The position numbers and the translations under genes were made by a program. A DNA stretch of 18,761 bases from positions 1 to 18,761 of the forward strand of contig DPGF01000093.1 of assembly GCA_003522105.1 (NCBI GenBank), in the 5' to 3' direction. The first letter of the stretch is position 1; the number at the start of each line of letters is the position of its first letter. The notes below the pieces were generated by a model. That model saw only the letters and a list, made by a program, of their open reading frames with translations. It was not told where the DNA came from and did no database searches. The stretch is from Oscillibacter sp. Its GTDB lineage: Bacteria; Bacillota; Clostridia; Oscillospirales; Oscillospiraceae. Of the stretch, positions 1-6,852 are shown one piece after another.

Positions 1-188
1 AGGTCGCGGCGCGCGCTGCCCGCCGCGGCGATGACGCTGTCGCGGTCGGTGACGGCGACCGTCGTGCCAGTCGATTTGCTCAGCGTTTCGCAAAGCTGCG
101 CGGCAAACTCGTCCACGCCGCCCATAAGGGAATATTTTTTGAAAATGACCTCCCCGTCCTTGCTCGTGTAGATCTCCAACGGGTCGCC
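1..188 (-). pseudogene. spoVT: spoVT 3' fragment (SpoVT residue 31 onward, separated from its start)
   Basis: Minus-strand codons from 188 downward read GDPLEIYTSKDGEVIFKKYS, then DEFAAQLCETLSKS and TVAVTDRDSVIAAAG. This matches SpoVT: the last strands of the AbrB-type swapped hairpin followed by the start of the GAF-like ligand-sensing domain. In Bacillus, SpoVT is a roughly 178-residue forespore regulator acting in the SigG regulon. The fragment has no start codon or ribosome binding site of its own at the junction, and it is in frame with the recombinase, so it is translated, if at all, as that protein's tail. The remaining C-terminal part lies outside the window. It is an interrupted gene half rather than a decayed pseudogene: no internal stop or frameshift is visible in the 62 codons present. 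Confidence 0.9.
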
Positions 189-1901
189 GTTACTGATAAC
201 ATGGACACGGAAAACCTTGTCCTCGCGGCCTTTTGAGGACTGGATCAGCGTCGTTTCGATATTTTCCGTGCCTTGGTTAGAATTTGCGGCATTCTCCGTT
301 TCCGCGGGGAGGGTTCCGCAGCGCAGCAGCGTGTCGATATCCGATTGCAGCCTGATTTCTAAATGATCCTCATAGACGATGATCCGGTCGATCAGCAGCT
401 CTAAGTCGTTGCGCTCCAGCTTGTCCTTCTCCAGAATGTCATGAAATATGTCGATGGCGGTCTTTGCTACACGGTTCACCTGAATGATGGTGTTGCGCTT
501 GTCGCTCAACAGGTCGATCTGGTGGTTGATGCCGTCGATTTTCTTTTGGAGGTCGGCTTCCATCTCATCATACAGCGTCTCGATGGAGGCTTCCTGCTCC
601 GGCTTTTTCATGATCTCGCGGATGCGCTGTCGCTTCGTCACCTTCAATTCTTCGGTGAGGTCGGTCAGCACCGCCGCCAGATTGTCGGCGGACTGTTCCG
701 TTTCCGCCACCTGCTCGGTCTCGCGCTTTAGTTCCTCGTTGAGCTGTTCGAGCATGGCGGCAGAGCTGTCCGCCAGTTTTTGCACATAGCTTTTCAGCAG
801 CTCGTCCAGCCGGTCAACGCGGATATGATGACTGGTGCAGCCCTTGAGGCCGCGCCGGTGATACGTCCCGCAGGTGTAGGCGGGGGCGAGGTCAGAACGG
901 CTCATGGCGAACAGCGGACTGCCGCAGTCGCCGCACTGCAAAAAGCCGGAGTACACATTGTCGTTGATCTTCACGCCGCGATAGTTGCTGCGGCTGCGCT
1001 TTTCCCGCAGCGCGCGGGTGATGGCGAAGGTGCGGTAGTCGATGATGGCCTGATGGTGTTTTTCGATGACGATGTGCTCGTCGTCGTTGCGCTTGATGTC
1101 CCTGCCGTTGATCTTGGCGCGGGTGTACTTGCCCTGCCGCAGCGTGCCGATATAGAAATCGTTGTCCAGAATGCCCTGCACCGTGGCGATGGCCCATGCG
1201 TTCTTGGCCTCCCGCTTTGTCTTCTTGCCCGCCGCCTCCTTGCGCATCCGCTCGGACATGCGCGGCGTGGGAACGCCCTGATCGGTGAGGTAGTTGGCGA
1301 TTTTCTTGTAGCCCCAACCAGCGTTGTTGTAACGGTCGAAGATGATGCGGACGGTCTCGGCCTCCGTGGGGATGATCTCAAACTGCTTGTCCTCGGTGAC
1401 AAGATAGCCGTAGGGCGCGGCGCAGATCCACTCGCCATCGTTCTGTCGCCGCTTCACAACACTGCGCACCTTGCGGGAGGTGTCCGTGACCGGCATTTCA
1501 TTCACAAGGAACTGAAACTGGATTTTCAGCCAGTCGTCGTCATTGGGGAAGTCCACGCCGTCCCCGATGGAGACGATCCGGACGCCCGCGTCGCGCAGGT
1601 CTTCCAGTTCCACAAGGCCGCGGGAGTTGCGGCGGGAGAAACGGGAAAAGTCCTTGATGATGAGAATGTCATACTTGCGGCTCATCAGCCCCCGGCGCAT
1701 CTCCTGATAGCCCTCGCGCTGCTCAAACATGTAGCCGGAGCGGTCGCGGTCTTCAAAAAATGTCAGCGTGCTGCCGGGAAAGTGGGTTTTCACATAGTCC
1801 TCGATGATGGCCTTCTGGTTCTCAATCGAGATGTTCTTCTGATCCTGCTCATCATCCACAGAAATACGGGCATAGCCCGCAATGTCAAATGTTTCGGTCA
1901 T
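1..1901 (-). CDS. Large serine recombinase, fused in frame to SpoVT C-terminal part (partial at window edge)
   Basis: This is a site-specific DNA recombinase expected to integrate and excise the element. The start is ATG at 1901, preceded by AAAGGAG. Residues 1-150 are a resolvase catalytic domain: YARIS with nucleophile Ser14, then an FSRFSRR segment. A recombinase domain follows. A zinc ribbon has Cys323, Cys326, Cys344 and Cys355, and a long coiled coil spans roughly 375-460. The usual end of this family (ELLIDRIIVYEDHLEIRL) falls near residues 495-512. The frame then stays open: 571 codons precede the left core, after which it continues as SpoVT from its Gly31 (GDPLEIYTSKDGEV) to the window edge, 633 codons in all. 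I translated the whole span codon by codon and found no stop. In a circular element the frame would instead end 27 codons after residue 571, giving 598 aa. It is probably co-transcribed with the three genes upstream; the gap to the ankyrin-like gene is 27 bp. Confidence 0.93.
   Translation of the reverse strand, partial: MTETFDIAGYARISVDDEQDQKNISIENQKAIIEDYVKTHFPGSTLTFFEDRDRSGYMFEQREGYQEMRRGLMSRKYDILIIKDFSRFSRRNSRGLVELEDLRDAGVRIVSIGDGVDFPNDDDWLKIQFQFLVNEMPVTDTSRKVRSVVKRRQNDGEWICAAPYGYLVTEDKQFEIIPTEAETVRIIFDRYNNAGWGYKKIANYLTDQGVPTPRMSERMRKEAAGKKTKREAKNAWAIATVQGILDNDFYIGTLRQGKYTRAKINGRDIKRNDDEHIVIEKHHQAIIDYRTFAITRALREKRSRSNYRGVKINDNVYSGFLQCGDCGSPLFAMSRSDLAPAYTCGTYHRRGLKGCTSHHIRVDRLDELLKSYVQKLADSSAAMLEQLNEELKRETEQVAETEQSADNLAAVLTDLTEELKVTKRQRIREIMKKPEQEASIETLYDEMEADLQKKIDGINHQIDLLSDKRNTIIQVNRVAKTAIDIFHDILEKDKLERNDLELLIDRIIVYEDHLEIRLQSDIDTLLRCGTLPAETENAANSNQGTENIETTLIQSSKGREDKVFRVHVISNGDPLEIYTSKDGEVIFKKYSLMGGVDEFAAQLCETLSKSTGTTVAVTDRDSVIAAAGSARRD
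172..210. other. attL junction (core plus left attP half-site)
   Basis: The 12-bp core is 177-188. Bases 187-210 are one 24-bp arm of a dyad whose other arm is at the right end of the element (10804-10827). The arms match at 19 of 24 positions when the ends are joined. The central four bases are gtcg at 183-186, so the presumed crossover dinucleotide is tc/ga at 184-185, which is non-palindromic as serine integrases need for directionality. The site lies inside the open reading frame shared by recombinase and SpoVT. Confidence 0.82.
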
Positions 1902-1928
1902 AATAGGCTCCTTTGCCGGTGAGTCTGG

Positions 1929-2630
1929 TCATATGGATAGCGTCCATACGGTTTTTTTGCTTTTGGGGTTTCGGATTGTCAATGTCGCATCCCGCAGACC
2001 GTGCGGAATATTTGTGCAGGTGGAAAGGTCAATGTGATAATCAAAGTTATTCCAGTTTCGGAACTGGGGAAGCATTTGCGCATCGTTCTTTTCAAGCGCA
2101 ATGCAGCTCTGAATGTAGGTGCTTTGATTCAGAAGGTTCGGATAGGAAGCGGTCAGCATCAACATTTTAAGTCCACAAATCGTGCGCTCCATCCACCACG
2201 CGTCCTCGATTTCGCAGCCGTCGCACATCTCCATATCCATCAGGATGTGATCTACCAGAACCTCGGCAGAATCTCGATCCAAACCATGCTCCAGCATCGT
2301 ATGAAGAACGTTCAGTCCGGATTCCGTTTGGCAAAAGGCTAACATCCAAAGCGGGTGGATGTTGTCTCCGTCATCCGTAGGGAGGCCGCGGGAGGCAATA
2401 TCCATTCCATGCGCATAAAAAAGTTCCAAAAACTTCGGAAACGCAGTTTCCAAAGCCTCGTTATCCTGCATTTCACAAAAGAGCTCACCCAAGAGATGCT
2501 CGTCCGCATCGGTTTCGTCCGTGGAACCAAGCGGATCGGCTCCCAAGTTCAATAGCCGCTCGGCCTCCTCGTAGTTGCAGGCAGCTACGGCCTCAAACAG
2601 CACTTTGTTCAATTCAAATGGTTCTTTCAT
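1929..2630 (-). CDS. Ankyrin-repeat-like accessory protein, 233 aa
   Basis: The function is unknown. The N-terminus (about residues 9-35) has an ankyrin-type helix-turn-helix pattern, EEAERLLNLGADP. A weaker second copy lies near residues 105-125 (LNVLHTMLEHGLD). The protein is acidic and has no signal peptide or membrane segment, so it is probably cytosolic. The ATG at 2630 is preceded by GGGGAG in a G-rich stretch. It sits 15 bp after the preceding unknown gene and 27 bp before the recombinase ATG, so it is very likely co-transcribed with both. Ankyrin-like proteins of this size next to recombinases are often immunity or interaction proteins of mobile elements; that role here is inference. 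I am sure it is a gene, less sure of the domain. Confidence 0.72.
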   Translation of the reverse strand: MKEPFELNKVLFEAVAACNYEEAERLLNLGADPLGSTDETDADEHLLGELFCEMQDNEALETAFPKFLELFYAHGMDIASRGLPTDDGDNIHPLWMLAFCQTESGLNVLHTMLEHGLDRDSAEVLVDHILMDMEMCDGCEIEDAWWMERTICGLKMLMLTASYPNLLNQSTYIQSCIALEKNDAQMLPQFRNWNNFDYHIDLSTCTNIPHGLRDATLTIRNPKSKKTVWTLSI

Positions 2631-2645
2631 CGTACTCCCCCACCT

Positions 2646-3170
2646 TTAAGCGTCCGGGAACAGCACGAAAGGCTCACCGCGATTCGGTAATGGGTCAAAT
2701 TCTTCTCCTAACTGGTGCGGATAGTTGAGGTGCTTGAGCTCCTCGTCCGCTCCGGCGAACACCGCGATGGCGGGGCAGGAGACCAAAAAGAACAGGTAAT
2801 CGGTTCCATATGTCCACTCCATCCCATTGAAGAAGCCCTTGGCGTCTACCATTTCTGCGAGAAACGAAATGGGAGCGTCCTCGCTGGACAAGGTCTTGTA
2901 TATGTCCGCCTCCAGCAGATCGTCATTCTTGAGATCGGCAAGGCGCTCATATTGTTTCACGCAGAATTCATCGATTTCCTCGTCCTCCAGCTGGTGCGGC
3001 AGGTATTTGGATGTGATGAAATAGTTGCTCTGCTCAAACTCTATGAGGATGCTCCCAAAATCGCCCGCCGATGAATTGACGATCAGGCACGGTTCGGCAA
3101 GATGAATGCGTTTTACGCGCTGTTCTCTGCAACAGTGCAGAAATTCTGCGAATTGCTCTTGGTTATTCAT
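2646..3170 (-). CDS. Unknown acidic accessory protein, 174 aa
   Basis: I do not recognise this family. The start chosen is ATG at 3170 (MNNQEQFAEF), which follows the rhuM-like stop (3172-3174) by a single base, with AAGGGTG just upstream inside the rhuM end. An alternative upstream ATG at 3251 would overlap rhuM by 80 bp and adds a low-complexity basic stretch that looks like out-of-frame rhuM sequence, so I reject it. The protein is acidic and soluble, without transmembrane segments or a signal peptide. It has a mixed helix/strand look and a hydrophobic strand LFFLVSCPAIAVFAG near residues 125-140. Near-zero spacing to rhuM suggests translational coupling and a shared job. Confidence 0.65.
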   Translation of the reverse strand: MNNQEQFAEFLHCCREQRVKRIHLAEPCLIVNSSAGDFGSILIEFEQSNYFITSKYLPHQLEDEEIDEFCVKQYERLADLKNDDLLEADIYKTLSSEDAPISFLAEMVDAKGFFNGMEWTYGTDYLFFLVSCPAIAVFAGADEELKHLNYPHQLGEEFDPLPNRGEPFVLFPDA

Positions 3171-3171
3171 A

Positions 3172-4173
3172 TCATTCACCCTTGAGATATTTTCCCGTCT
3201 GCCGATCAAATTCGGAGATGTATTCGGCGTCCTGCTTCTTGCGGAATTCATTGTAAATTTCGCCGACCTTTTTGGTCGCCGCTTCCCGCGAAATGCGACC
3301 TTTTCCGTCCAGCACCTTGCGGCGGTTGTTGGTCAGAAATCGGTCGGTTTCGTTCAGCCAGTCCTGCATACTCATGAGCTGCTCGTCCTCTGCCATCAGC
3401 TCGGCGTAGTCGATGAACATGGTCACAAGACGATTCAAACGGCTCAATTCTTTTTCGTTCAGGTAGTTCTTCGCTACCAGTGTGTCGCTTTTGAGGATTT
3501 TTCTATCCGGCGCGCCCTTCCATGTGGTAAGCCCCATCGTGGGACTGTCCAGTGTCGCCCGCTCGGAAATCAGCTCCGCGGCAGTCTTGCCGGTGACGGC
3601 GTAATGCAGCTTGTTTTGTACGAAGGCATAGAAGGCCTTTGTCGTCTCACTATTTTTGTCGTAATCGTAGCTGCACTGCTCAAACACGTCTGCAATTTTT
3701 TGATAAGCTCGCCGTTCACTGGCGCGAATCTCGCGGATGCGCTCGAGCAGTTCGTCGAAGTAATCCTTGCCGAACGGGCGGCCGTTCTTCATCAACTCGT
3801 CATTCAGCACAAAGCCCTTCTGGATGTACTCTTTGAGCGTCTTCGTCGCCCACTGGCGGAAGCGTGTGGCCTTTTTGGAGTTCACGCGGTAACCCACGGC
3901 GATGATGGCGTCGAGGTTATAAAAATTGGTGGGCTTCGTAGAAAATTCGGAAATTCCGAATTTTCTCATGCAGGATGCTTTGTCCAGTTCTTCCTCATCG
4001 AAGATGTGTGACAAATGCTCGCTGACATTTGACTTACTGGAGTCGAACAATTCTGCCATGCCAACCTGAGTCAGCCAGAATGTCTCCTCCATAAACACAA
4101 CGTTTACAAATTCTTTTCCTTTTTCATCGCTGTACAGGAGAATTTCACTGTGCTCCATCATTTCATGTTCCAT
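3172..4173 (-). CDS. RhuM family protein (virulence/phage-associated), 333 aa
   Basis: This matches the RhuM family, first named in a Salmonella pathogenicity island and frequent on phages, islands and beside restriction systems; the biochemical role is not established. Diagnostic stretches are FWLTQVGMAELFDSSKSNVS (helix-turn-helix-like, about residues 25-45), TNFYNLDAIIAVGYRVNSKK, FRQWATKTLKEYI and GFVLNDELMKNGRPFG. The C-terminal third is a helical region ending near GKYLKGE. The start is ATG at 4173 because GGAGGG lies 8-9 bases upstream; the frame is open further up to 4284 but without a ribosome binding site. It heads a four-gene minus-strand run that ends in the recombinase. Length is typical for the family. 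Confidence 0.88.
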   Translation of the reverse strand: MEHEMMEHSEILLYSDEKGKEFVNVVFMEETFWLTQVGMAELFDSSKSNVSEHLSHIFDEEELDKASCMRKFGISEFSTKPTNFYNLDAIIAVGYRVNSKKATRFRQWATKTLKEYIQKGFVLNDELMKNGRPFGKDYFDELLERIREIRASERRAYQKIADVFEQCSYDYDKNSETTKAFYAFVQNKLHYAVTGKTAAELISERATLDSPTMGLTTWKGAPDRKILKSDTLVAKNYLNEKELSRLNRLVTMFIDYAELMAEDEQLMSMQDWLNETDRFLTNNRRKVLDGKGRISREAATKKVGEIYNEFRKKQDAEYISEFDRQTGKYLKGE

Positions 4174-4241
4174 TTGCGTTTCCCTCCGTTTCTCTGGCGG
4201 CAAGCATGAACCACACATATCTTTTGATAAACACGTTGTTT

Positions 4242-4269
4242 TAGATAATATTGTACATGATGTTTTCAA
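4242..4269 (-). promoter_or_regulatory. Candidate promoter for the rhuM-to-recombinase run
   Basis: On the minus strand TTGAAA (4264-4269) and TATCTA (4242-4247) are separated by 16 bp, about 70 bp ahead of the rhuM start. It lies just after the terminator of the 87-aa gene, so the run needs its own promoter here. The -10 match is only moderate. Confidence 0.4.
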
Positions 4270-4293
4270 GCTTTGCAAGGGCAAAAAAGAAAA

Positions 4294-4321
4294 GGGCGGA
4301 AGAGATTTCTCTCTTCCGCCC
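4294..4321 (-). terminator. Intrinsic terminator of the 87-aa gene
   Basis: An 11-bp perfect stem (gggcggaagag / ctcttccgccc, loop of 6) lies 6 bp past the stop codon. On the minus strand it is followed by CTTTTCTTTTTT, a clear U-rich tail. Confidence 0.85.
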
Positions 4322-4326
4322 GGGGT

Positions 4327-4590
4327 TCATCGCTCTATGCCCACGGCGCGCTGCTTTTTCGCCTGCTGCACGGCCTTTTCGGCGCTGCGGCGGCGGTTGA
4401 AGAGCAGCAGATCCCGCGTGTTCTCATAAAGATTGCCCTTGCCGGACTCGAACACGGCGACCATGTATTTCTTCGTCTTATACTTGGCGTAAATCTCCTT
4501 TAGCCCCTCCCGCAGGACGGGGTCAATTTTTTCTGCATTCGTCAGCCAGATTTCAACAAGCTTCTGATCGTCCCTGACGTTCATTTCCAA
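4327..4590 (-). CDS. Small basic protein of clostridial mobile elements, 87 aa
   Basis: The function is unknown. The protein is soluble and basic at its C-terminus (FNRRRSAEKAVQQAKKQR), with an N-terminal helical part (VRDDQKLVEIWLTNAEK) and a central YKTKKYMVAVFESG strand region. I have the impression of similar small proteins on Clostridiales mobile elements, but cannot name a family. The ribosome binding site AAAGGAGG (4600-4607) is 9 bases from TTG at 4590 and 15 from ATG at 4584, so TTG is the likelier start, adding two residues. It has its own terminator at 4294-4321. Confidence 0.62.
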   Translation of the reverse strand: MEMNVRDDQKLVEIWLTNAEKIDPVLREGLKEIYAKYKTKKYMVAVFESGKGNLYENTRDLLLFNRRRSAEKAVQQAKKQRAVGIER

Positions 4591-4638
4591 ATAGAACCGC
4601 CTCCTTTATGCCTTTATTTTCCTCATCTTTTTTGCTAC

Positions 4639-4815
4639 TTATGCGCGGCCACCTGCTTCGCTGCCTGCAATGCCGAACACGCAGAGCAGGTCAATAACAG
4701 AACCGAATGCTCCGTTTGCGCGCTTACCCAGAAGGGGATACAAGCTGGAAGAAACGTTGTACGGCTGCTTGAGGTTGTAAACGCAGACACCGATCGCGAT
4801 ACCTGCGGCACAGTA
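4639..4815 (-). pseudogene. Fragment resembling a BCCT-family transporter
   Basis: The frame reads AIGVCVYNLKQPYNV, SSSLYPLLGKRANGAFGSVI and DLLCVFGIAG. This resembles the internal segment of BCCT (betaine/choline/carnitine) transporters, where a xxSSALYPLLG motif is followed by G..G..ID.LAVFG. Only about 55 residues remain, ending at a TAA (4639-4641). It follows directly, with no start codon, after the tyrosine of an integrase remnant. It is a non-functional scrap left by an earlier rearrangement. The family call rests on motif memory only. Confidence 0.5.
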
Positions 4816-5198
4816 GTAGCGATCCATTGTTGTTTTGATGCTGGCATGACCGAGCAGCTTTTGCAGCACTTTGGGCTGCATCCCGTTTTGATTGCACGCG
4901 TTGCATAGGTGTGGCGCAAAGCGCGCATACAGAATTTTTCAATTCCTGCTTCGTCGCATGGCTTGTAAAGGTGGGTATCATAGGAACTGCTCTTCGCTGG
5001 CTCTCCTGTTCGCCAGTTGATAAAAACAAGATCACGCATACACAGGCTCGCAGTTTCTCCCGCGCGCCGATCCATGTATTCCAGCGTGGAGTTGAGCAGT
5101 TCAGATTCCTTTCGCTCCGAAACCTGAGAATAGAGTTGTTTCAGGATGTCGTAAGATTCTTTCCTGAACAGCGTTCCGTGTTCGCAGTTTCGCGGCAC
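4816..5198 (-). pseudogene. Tyrosine recombinase (phage-type integrase) C-terminal remnant, frameshifted
   Basis: One frame reads DLVFINWRTGEPAKSSSYDT and then ALRHTYATRAIKTG. The next frame continues MQPKVLQKLLGHASIKTTMD followed by RYY. Together these are the C-terminal catalytic block of a tyrosine integrase: the HxxR-type box RHTYATR, the LLGHAS box and the DRY nucleophile. A 1-base deletion near 4881 separates the frames. The N-terminal arm-binding and core-binding domains and the first catalytic Arg region are not recognisable upstream. The sequence switches to an unrelated fragment right after the catalytic Tyr. The gene is dead, and indicates that an older integrase-bearing element once ended here. 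Confidence 0.78.
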
Positions 5199-5291
5199 AC
5201 GATTTCGTGCAACTTGGCTTCCAAATCGGCAAATATTTCACGGATTCCATTTGCCTTGCCGCGAAGAGGGAAAAAGAATATCTATAAAAAA

Positions 5292-5333
5292 GAAAGCGGA
5301 TGTCTGAGGCCTTTCCCTCGGACATCCGCTTTC
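5292..5333. terminator. Strong bidirectional hairpin
   Basis: The stem gaaagcggatgtc / gacatccgctttc is extended by tgagg / cctcg around a short loop. The + strand then has gcttttta, and the minus strand has TTTCTTTTTTATAGA, so it can stop transcription both ways. It separates the decayed integrase region from the LysR module. Confidence 0.75.
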
Positions 5334-5759
5334 GCTTTTTACCGTCATAGTATAATTACCTTTGCATAGGGGCTTTTCTCGGCGCTTCGATCTACTGTAC
5401 CACGACTGCACCATTTTGGTGTGCAGCTTTATGAAACAGCGTGAAGTTTTATGCCCCTTGAAATTTGAAAAAGCTTGTTCCCGTAAGGATTTACGGGCAT
5501 TTATGCTTCTTTATAGATTTATAAAATCAGGTCAAATTCTTCGAGCCCTTGTTTCATTTTGTTCTTCCTTATGAATGTATCTGCGTGGTTTCCAGATGCG
5601 CTCATTATACTCACCTACAGTTTAATTAACGTTGAAAATCTGCGGGATTCGACAACAAAACTGCGTGTGCTGCGCCCGCCGTTGTCCCCGAATCTGATTT
5701 TACCGGCTAAAGCAAATTGCAAGCCAACTGAAGATACTGCTCTTTTGAGGGGACAAGTA
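5334..5759. other. AT-richer spacer without a recognisable gene
   Basis: No frame here has a ribosome binding site plus a plausible protein. A small perfect hairpin (cccgtaa ggat ttacggg, 5480-5497) is present but has no T-run. The 3' end borders the lysR stop at 5760. It probably holds degraded debris from the same rearrangements that left the integrase remnant. Confidence 0.5.
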
Positions 5760-6623
5760 TTAGATCTCTGCAAAGTACTCCCAGAATGCCTGCGCTGATT
5801 TGGACAGATGTCGGTCCGGCTGGCGGACAGCGATCGTTTTTGTATACAGAGCCTCGCTGGTAATGGTTTTGAACACCATTTGCTTGGAAACCATGCGGAT
5901 CGCGCCCGCGGGCAGTACCGCGATCCCCAATCCGCCCTCAGCGCAGCAGACGGCTGTGTAGGATCGGTCACATTTTCCGGCAATGCTCGGAATGATCTTG
6001 TGTGCGGCAAAGGTGTCCAGCACGAGTGATTCATAGCGGCGGTAGAGAATCACATTTTTTCCGTCCAGTTCCTCAATGGAGCAATCCTTGGAATCTGACC
6101 AGTTGAATTCTGGCAGCATGACGGCTACCATAGGCTCAACGTTTTTTTCCAGCTGACATAATGCGGAGTGCTGAATGGGAGAACGAACGATGCCGATGTC
6201 CACAATCCCTTTTTGCACCAGATCCAGAATATAGTCAGTGTTTCCCTCGTACGCCTCGAAGCTGATATTGGGGTAAAGCGCATGAAATTCCTGCATCTTT
6301 TCGGCCAGAACAAAAGGAACCGCAGTGGGGGTGATCCCCAGCAGAACGTTGCCCTGAAAGCCCTTGGTATAGTCGGCAATCTCCTGCTTGGCCGTGTGCG
6401 ACAGGTCGATGATCTGTCTGGCGCGCTCCAGAAAGATCTTTCCCGCATCTGTGATCTGCAGGCGGCGGGAGTTGCGCTCAAAGAGGGTGACACCCAGTTC
6501 TGCCTCTAATTTCTGGAGCTGCTGGCTGAGCGGGGGCTGGGCGATATGCAGGCGCTGCGCGGCCAATGTGATCTTTCCCTCCTCTGCGATGGCAATGAAG
6601 TATTCCAACTGTTTGAGATCCAT
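5760..6623 (-). CDS. LysR-family transcriptional regulator
   Basis: This is a DNA-binding regulator expected to control the divergent transporter/dipeptidase operon. Residues 1-60 are the canonical LysR winged helix-turn-helix: MDLKQLEYFIAIAEEG, AAQRLHIAQPPLSQQLQKLE, LGVTLFER. A linker helix follows, then the effector-binding domain (from about residue 90, GNVLLGITPTAVPFVL) of periplasmic-binding-protein fold, with GIVDIGIVR and GGLGIAVLP segments. At 287 aa the length is near the family norm. The ATG at 6623 follows AAGGAG by 5-6 bases. The gene is divergent from the YfcC-type transporter with 229 bp between start codons, the classic LysR layout. The co-inducer is unknown; a peptide or amino-acid product of the neighbouring enzymes is a reasonable guess. 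Confidence 0.93.
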   Translation of the reverse strand: MDLKQLEYFIAIAEEGKITLAAQRLHIAQPPLSQQLQKLEAELGVTLFERNSRRLQITDAGKIFLERARQIIDLSHTAKQEIADYTKGFQGNVLLGITPTAVPFVLAEKMQEFHALYPNISFEAYEGNTDYILDLVQKGIVDIGIVRSPIQHSALCQLEKNVEPMVAVMLPEFNWSDSKDCSIEELDGKNVILYRRYESLVLDTFAAHKIIPSIAGKCDRSYTAVCCAEGGLGIAVLPAGAIRMVSKQMVFKTITSEALYTKTIAVRQPDRHLSKSAQAFWEYFAEI

Positions 6624-6668
6624 AAGCTCTCCTTCAATCTATATCTTACTAATATGAATAACATATTT

Positions 6669-6698
6669 ATTATATAATTTACAAGCAAATATTTGCAA
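6669..6698 (-). promoter_or_regulatory. lysR promoter
   Basis: On the minus strand TTGCAA (6693-6698) and TATAAT (6669-6674) are separated by 18 bp, about 45 bp ahead of the lysR ATG. It overlaps the divergent operon promoter, so the two are likely co-regulated. Confidence 0.6.
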
Positions 6699-6706
6699 GC
6701 TATAAT
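6678..6706 (+). promoter_or_regulatory. Promoter of the transporter-dipeptidase-carrier operon
   Basis: TTTACA (6678-6683) and a perfect TATAAT (6701-6706) have a 17-bp spacer. The transcript would have a leader of about 140 nt before the ATG at 6853. Confidence 0.7.
6685..6696. promoter_or_regulatory. Candidate LysR operator, 12-bp perfect dyad
   Basis: gcaaatatttgc is a perfect palindrome placed in the spacer of the + promoter and overlapping the -35 of the minus promoter. An AT-rich interrupted dyad in a divergent intergenic region fits LysR-type operators; binding is inferred. Confidence 0.5.
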
Positions 6707-6852
6707 GAGGTTCACAAAAAAGTAACAAATTCAAGGGGAGTGAGATACAAAGATTTATTCAACATTACGACGCTTTGGAATCGGTATGTCCGATTTCAAA
6801 CCAGACAGATCCTGAAAGGAACCACAAAAAATTAGATTTGGAGGAAAATCAG

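Noticed and set aside
780..1922. 380-aa + strand open frame
   Set aside because: It is antisense to the recombinase, has no ribosome binding site and its composition is a shadow of the codon bias of the real gene.
3171..3251. Upstream start for the 174-aa protein
   Set aside because: It would overlap the well-supported rhuM-like gene and has no ribosome binding site; ATG 3170 fits the tight gene spacing.
5480..5497. Small perfect hairpin cccgtaa/ttacggg
   Set aside because: No T-run on either strand and no partner copy elsewhere in the window, so neither a terminator nor an attachment site can be supported.
5559..5798. 79-aa + strand frame in the spacer
   Set aside because: No ribosome binding site or domain, and it runs into the lysR 3' end from the opposite strand.
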